A stretch of DNA of 7,466 bases from assembly GCA_963169475.1 (NCBI GenBank), contig CAUJFT010000313.1:1-7466 (forward strand), in the 5' to 3' direction. Source of the DNA: Bacteroidota bacterium (lineage in GTDB: Bacteria > Bacteroidota > Bacteroidia > J057). This document shows positions 5,074-7,466 of the stretch, one piece after another. The notes beneath the pieces were generated by a model. It saw nothing but the letters and a program-made list of their open reading frames with translations. It searched no databases and had not been told where the DNA came from. A program made the translations under genes and the position numbers. Position 1 is the stretch's first letter; every line of letters starts with the position of its first letter.

Positions 5074-5871
5074 TTATACCTTTTCGATAAAATCAAAGGT
5101 AGTAAGTATCTCTGCCTTATCCTTCCTTACCACTATTGTATGTTCAAAATGGGCAGAAGGCTGGCGGTCTGTGGCATAAATTGTCCAATCATCTTCTGCG
5201 GTTTTGATATTTTTTCTGCCTGCATTTATCATGGGTTCAATCGCTATTACCAATCCGCTGGGAAGTTTCATGCCTGTTTTCTTTCTGCCATAGTTCGGCA
5301 CTTCGGGTGCTTCGTGAAGGCTTTTTCCCAATCCATGCCCAACCATTTCTCTGACTACACTAAACCCATAAGACTCTACATAAGTTTGAATAGCGTTGCC
5401 AATGTCTCCAACAAAATTTCCTTCTATGGCTTTTTCTACTCCTTTATACAAAGAACGCTTAGTTACTTCTAAGAGTTTTTGTTTTTTTGAAGAAATGATA
5501 CCCACAGGAAAAGTATAGGCAGAATCTCCAAAATAACCATTCATTAATACTCCACAATCCAGAGAGACGATGTCTCCTTCTTGAAGAACTCTTGACTTTG
5601 AAGGCATACCATGAACCACTTCCTCATTGATAGAAATACACAATGTATTCGGAAAGGGGGTCATTTCAGGTATCGGTTGATAGTTTAAAAATGCCGGTAC
5701 TCCTCCGTTATCCCTTATGAATGCTTCTGCAATCGAATCCAGCTTTAGGGTAGTAACGCCGGGTATCACATATTGTTTGAGTATCCCCAATGTTTGACTA
5801 ACCAGCATACAACTTTTCCTGATTAGTGCTACCTCCTCTTCGGTTTTCAGAATTGCTTGTCCTCTTCCCAT
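5074..5871 (-). CDS. map: Type I methionine aminopeptidase
   Basis: This cytosolic metalloprotease removes the initiator methionine from nascent proteins when the second residue is small. The 265 residues form a complete pita-bread fold. All five metal ligands are present at a constant +8 offset from the E. coli numbering: Asp105 (SLDCG), Asp116 (FGDSAYT), His179 (VGHGLG), Glu212 (AIEPM) and Glu243 (FEHTIVV). His87 (VVHGMPS) and His186 (SLHEAPEVPNYG) match the substrate-contacting histidines of E. coli. There is no N-terminal zinc-finger extension, so this is the short bacterial form. It begins MGRGQAILKTEEEVALIRKS, 9 bases after the secY stop; an AGG (GGTAA-ATG) lies just before the start, the nearest thing to a Shine-Dalgarno motif here. 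The secY-map-infA order without adk is typical of Bacteroidota. Confidence 0.98.
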   Translation of the reverse strand: MGRGQAILKTEEEVALIRKSCMLVSQTLGILKQYVIPGVTTLKLDSIAEAFIRDNGGVPAFLNYQPIPEMTPFPNTLCISINEEVVHGMPSKSRVLQEGDIVSLDCGVLMNGYFGDSAYTFPVGIISSKKQKLLEVTKRSLYKGVEKAIEGNFVGDIGNAIQTYVESYGFSVVREMVGHGLGKSLHEAPEVPNYGRKKTGMKLPSGLVIAIEPMINAGRKNIKTAEDDWTIYATDRQPSAHFEHTIVVRKDKAEILTTFDFIEKV

Positions 5872-5880
5872 TTACCTATA

Positions 5881-7233
5881 TTAAGAAGTAACTACACCGC
5901 TTGCCTGCCGTCCTTTTATTCTACCGGACTTCATCAAACCATCATAATGACGATTTAATAAATACCCTTCTATTTGCTGCAAAGTATCAAGTACTACCCC
6001 AATCATAATAAGAAGTGTGGTACCACCAAAGAACTTAGCAAAATTACCGGAAGCACCGAAGAGCGTAGCAAACGCAGGGAGCATAGCCACAATAGCCAAC
6101 GCAATCGAACCGGGTAGCGTAATTTTTGACAAAATATTATCGATATACTCTGCTGTTTTCTTTCCAGGTTTGATTCCGGGTATAAAACCACCATTACGTT
6201 TCAATTGGTCAGCAATCTCATTAGGGTTTACGGTAATTGCAGTATAAAAATAGGTAAATACAATAATCAGAATACTAAAAAAGAAGTTATACCAAAAGCC
6301 GGTGTAGTCAGAGAATCCGCTTAATACGGCGGATACACTATCGCTTCCCACCATTTGAGCAAATGTACTAGGGAGGAAAATCAAGGCTTGCGCGAAAATG
6401 ATAGGCATCACCCCCGCGGAGTTCATCTTTAAGGGAATATACTGTCTTGCTTGGGGCGCGCCTTTTCCCATTTGCATCATCTGCCTTGAACCGACCATTT
6501 GACGGGCATAGTTCAAAGGAATCTTACGTACAGCCTGTGTTAAGGCAATTACCCCCATCGTTACAACGCCGAGTACAAGCAATTCGATAAAGAAAACTAG
6601 TAAAGCCTTGGTCTGTAATTCAGACCAAAGAGCGGGAAGGAATCCAGAAACTATCCCAATAGCAATAATTAAAGAGGTTCCATTTCCAATACCATTATCA
6701 GTAATTCTTTCGCCAAGCCACACAAGAAACATTGTACCTGCGGTGATTAGGAAAATAGTAGTAAACCAGAAAAATGCAGAATCAGAAACCGCTTGTGGGT
6801 ATTGTCCTCTGAGGTATCCGACGTAAGTTGCAGACTGTCCTAGCGTAATTGCAATCGTAAGAAAGCGGGTAATTTGGTTCATTTTTTTTGTGCCGCTATC
6901 TCCCTCCATTCTTAGTTTTTGTATAGCCGGAACTACAGCAGCAAGCAATTGCACCACGATAGAGGCAGAGATGTAAGGCATTACACCTAGTGCAAATAAT
7001 GATCCTCTTGCAAAGGCCTGTCCCATAAAGGTGTCAAACAAATCAAGTATCCCTCCTCCTGCACCTGCCTTTCCCGAAGCAAAAGCGAGTTGAAGCACAT
7101 TAGAGTTAATTCCCGGAAGTACGACGAAAGAACCCAACCGATACACGGCTAATAAAAGCAATGTATAAAGTATTCTTTGTCTCAACTCGGTAATACTGAA
7201 TATATTTCGGATAGTCTGTACCAGGTCTTTCAT
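5881..7233 (-). CDS. secY: Protein translocase subunit SecY
   Basis: SecY is the channel-forming subunit of the SecYEG translocon in the inner membrane. It exports unfolded proteins with SecA and inserts membrane proteins co-translationally. The 450 residues show ten membrane segments, at roughly 21-41, 79-101, 121-141, 154-173, 185-204, 210-232, 272-293, 314-335, 375-396 and 401-424. The plug region lies between the first and second (about 55-76, rich in Gly, ending DLFDTFMGQAF). Signatures include LGERITDNGIGNGTSLI (173-189) and YIPLKMNSAGVMPIIFAQAL (265-284). The large cytoplasmic loop before segment 9 reads GGFIPGIKPGKKT (348-360). Lys355 stands at the position of E. coli Arg357, important for SecA-driven transport. 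It starts 7 bases after the rplO stop and has no Shine-Dalgarno motif. The length is normal and no frameshift is seen. Confidence 0.98.
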   Translation of the reverse strand: MKDLVQTIRNIFSITELRQRILYTLLLLAVYRLGSFVVLPGINSNVLQLAFASGKAGAGGGILDLFDTFMGQAFARGSLFALGVMPYISASIVVQLLAAVVPAIQKLRMEGDSGTKKMNQITRFLTIAITLGQSATYVGYLRGQYPQAVSDSAFFWFTTIFLITAGTMFLVWLGERITDNGIGNGTSLIIAIGIVSGFLPALWSELQTKALLVFFIELLVLGVVTMGVIALTQAVRKIPLNYARQMVGSRQMMQMGKGAPQARQYIPLKMNSAGVMPIIFAQALIFLPSTFAQMVGSDSVSAVLSGFSDYTGFWYNFFFSILIIVFTYFYTAITVNPNEIADQLKRNGGFIPGIKPGKKTAEYIDNILSKITLPGSIALAIVAMLPAFATLFGASGNFAKFFGGTTLLIMIGVVLDTLQQIEGYLLNRHYDGLMKSGRIKGRQASGVVTS

Positions 7234-7240
7234 TTTTTGA

Positions 7241-7466
7241 TTATATTTCGGTTACAGTTCCGCCGGCATTTTCGATAGCAGCCTTAGCAGATGCACTGAA
7301 TTTATTTAACGTTACGTTTAGTCTTAAAGTAATCTCTCCTCTTCCCAATACCTTAACTAGTTTTCGGGTATTAGAGATTACGCCATGGTCAGCAAGTGCC
7401 TCATGATTGATTTCAGTCAGATTATTGTCAGAGGCAATTTGTTGGAGAGAGTCTAGGTTAATTACA
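7241..7466 (-). CDS. rplO: 50S ribosomal protein uL15, C-terminal half; 5' end outside window
   Basis: The last 75 codons of uL15 read from the window edge to the TAA at 7243-7241. The recognisable segments are VINLDSLQQIA near the edge, then TRKLVKVLGRGEITLRLNV, then a conserved FSASAKAAIENAGGTVTEI terminus. This is the characteristic end of bacterial L15, a late-assembling large-subunit protein that binds 23S rRNA. About half of the usual ~145-150 residues is present; the glycine-rich N-terminal half lies beyond the window. It is directly upstream of secY with a 7-base gap, as in the spc operon of most bacteria. Confidence 0.96.
   Translation of the reverse strand, partial: VINLDSLQQIASDNNLTEINHEALADHGVISNTRKLVKVLGRGEITLRLNVTLNKFSASAKAAIENAGGTVTEI

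Noticed and set aside
5022..5096. ATG-initiated 25-residue N-terminal extension of IF-1
   Set aside because: The extension is AT-driven (VIFVNQFFNVYRI-like), is absent from the family, and overlaps the end of map by 23 bases. The TTG start reproduces the exact 72-residue family length.

Overview
The window is a conserved housekeeping segment of a Bacteroidota (Bacteroidetes) genome. Every recognisable gene lies on the minus strand, so transcription runs from high to low coordinates. The assignment rests on four things. The gene order is rplO-secY-map-infA-rpmJ-rpsM-rpsK-rpsD-rpoA-rplQ with no adk between secY and map. L17 carries a long acidic tail. bL36 has lost its zinc site. Almost no gene start has a Shine-Dalgarno sequence; AT-rich bases precede the start codons instead. 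The genus cannot be named from this sequence.

Layout in transcription order: the C-terminal half of ribosomal protein uL15 (7466-7241, cut by the window edge), SecY (7233-5881), methionine aminopeptidase (5871-5074), translation initiation factor IF-1 (5021-4803, apparently starting at TTG), bL36 (4775-4659, only 38 codons), uS13 (4654-4277), uS11 (4231-3845), uS4 (3738-3142), RNA polymerase alpha subunit (3044-2070) and bL17 (2004-1417). A strong hairpin with a T-run (1396-1357) ends this fused spc/alpha operon. Beyond it lie dUTPase (1300-857) and the N-terminal 237 codons of IspG (712-1, cut by the window edge), in the same direction but probably separate transcription units.

The operon supplies core gene-expression machinery: small- and large-subunit proteins, an initiation factor, the RNA polymerase alpha subunit, the Sec channel and the enzyme that trims the initiator methionine. 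Gaps are short at the rplO/secY/map and rpmJ/rpsM junctions and longer (65-106 bases) around rpsD, rpoA and rplQ. The longer gaps are where internal regulation or processing would be expected. dut (nucleotide-pool sanitation) and ispG (isoprenoid precursors by the MEP pathway) are functionally unrelated neighbours.

I found no mobile element, CRISPR array, tRNA, rRNA or defence system, and no gene-free stretch over 150 bases. No previously undescribed system is evident. The points worth a second look are the TTG start of infA, the rearranged cysteines of bL36, a Lys at the usual Arg position of the SecY GI(R)PG loop, a plant-like long-form IspG, and a set of phased short repeats upstream of ispG.
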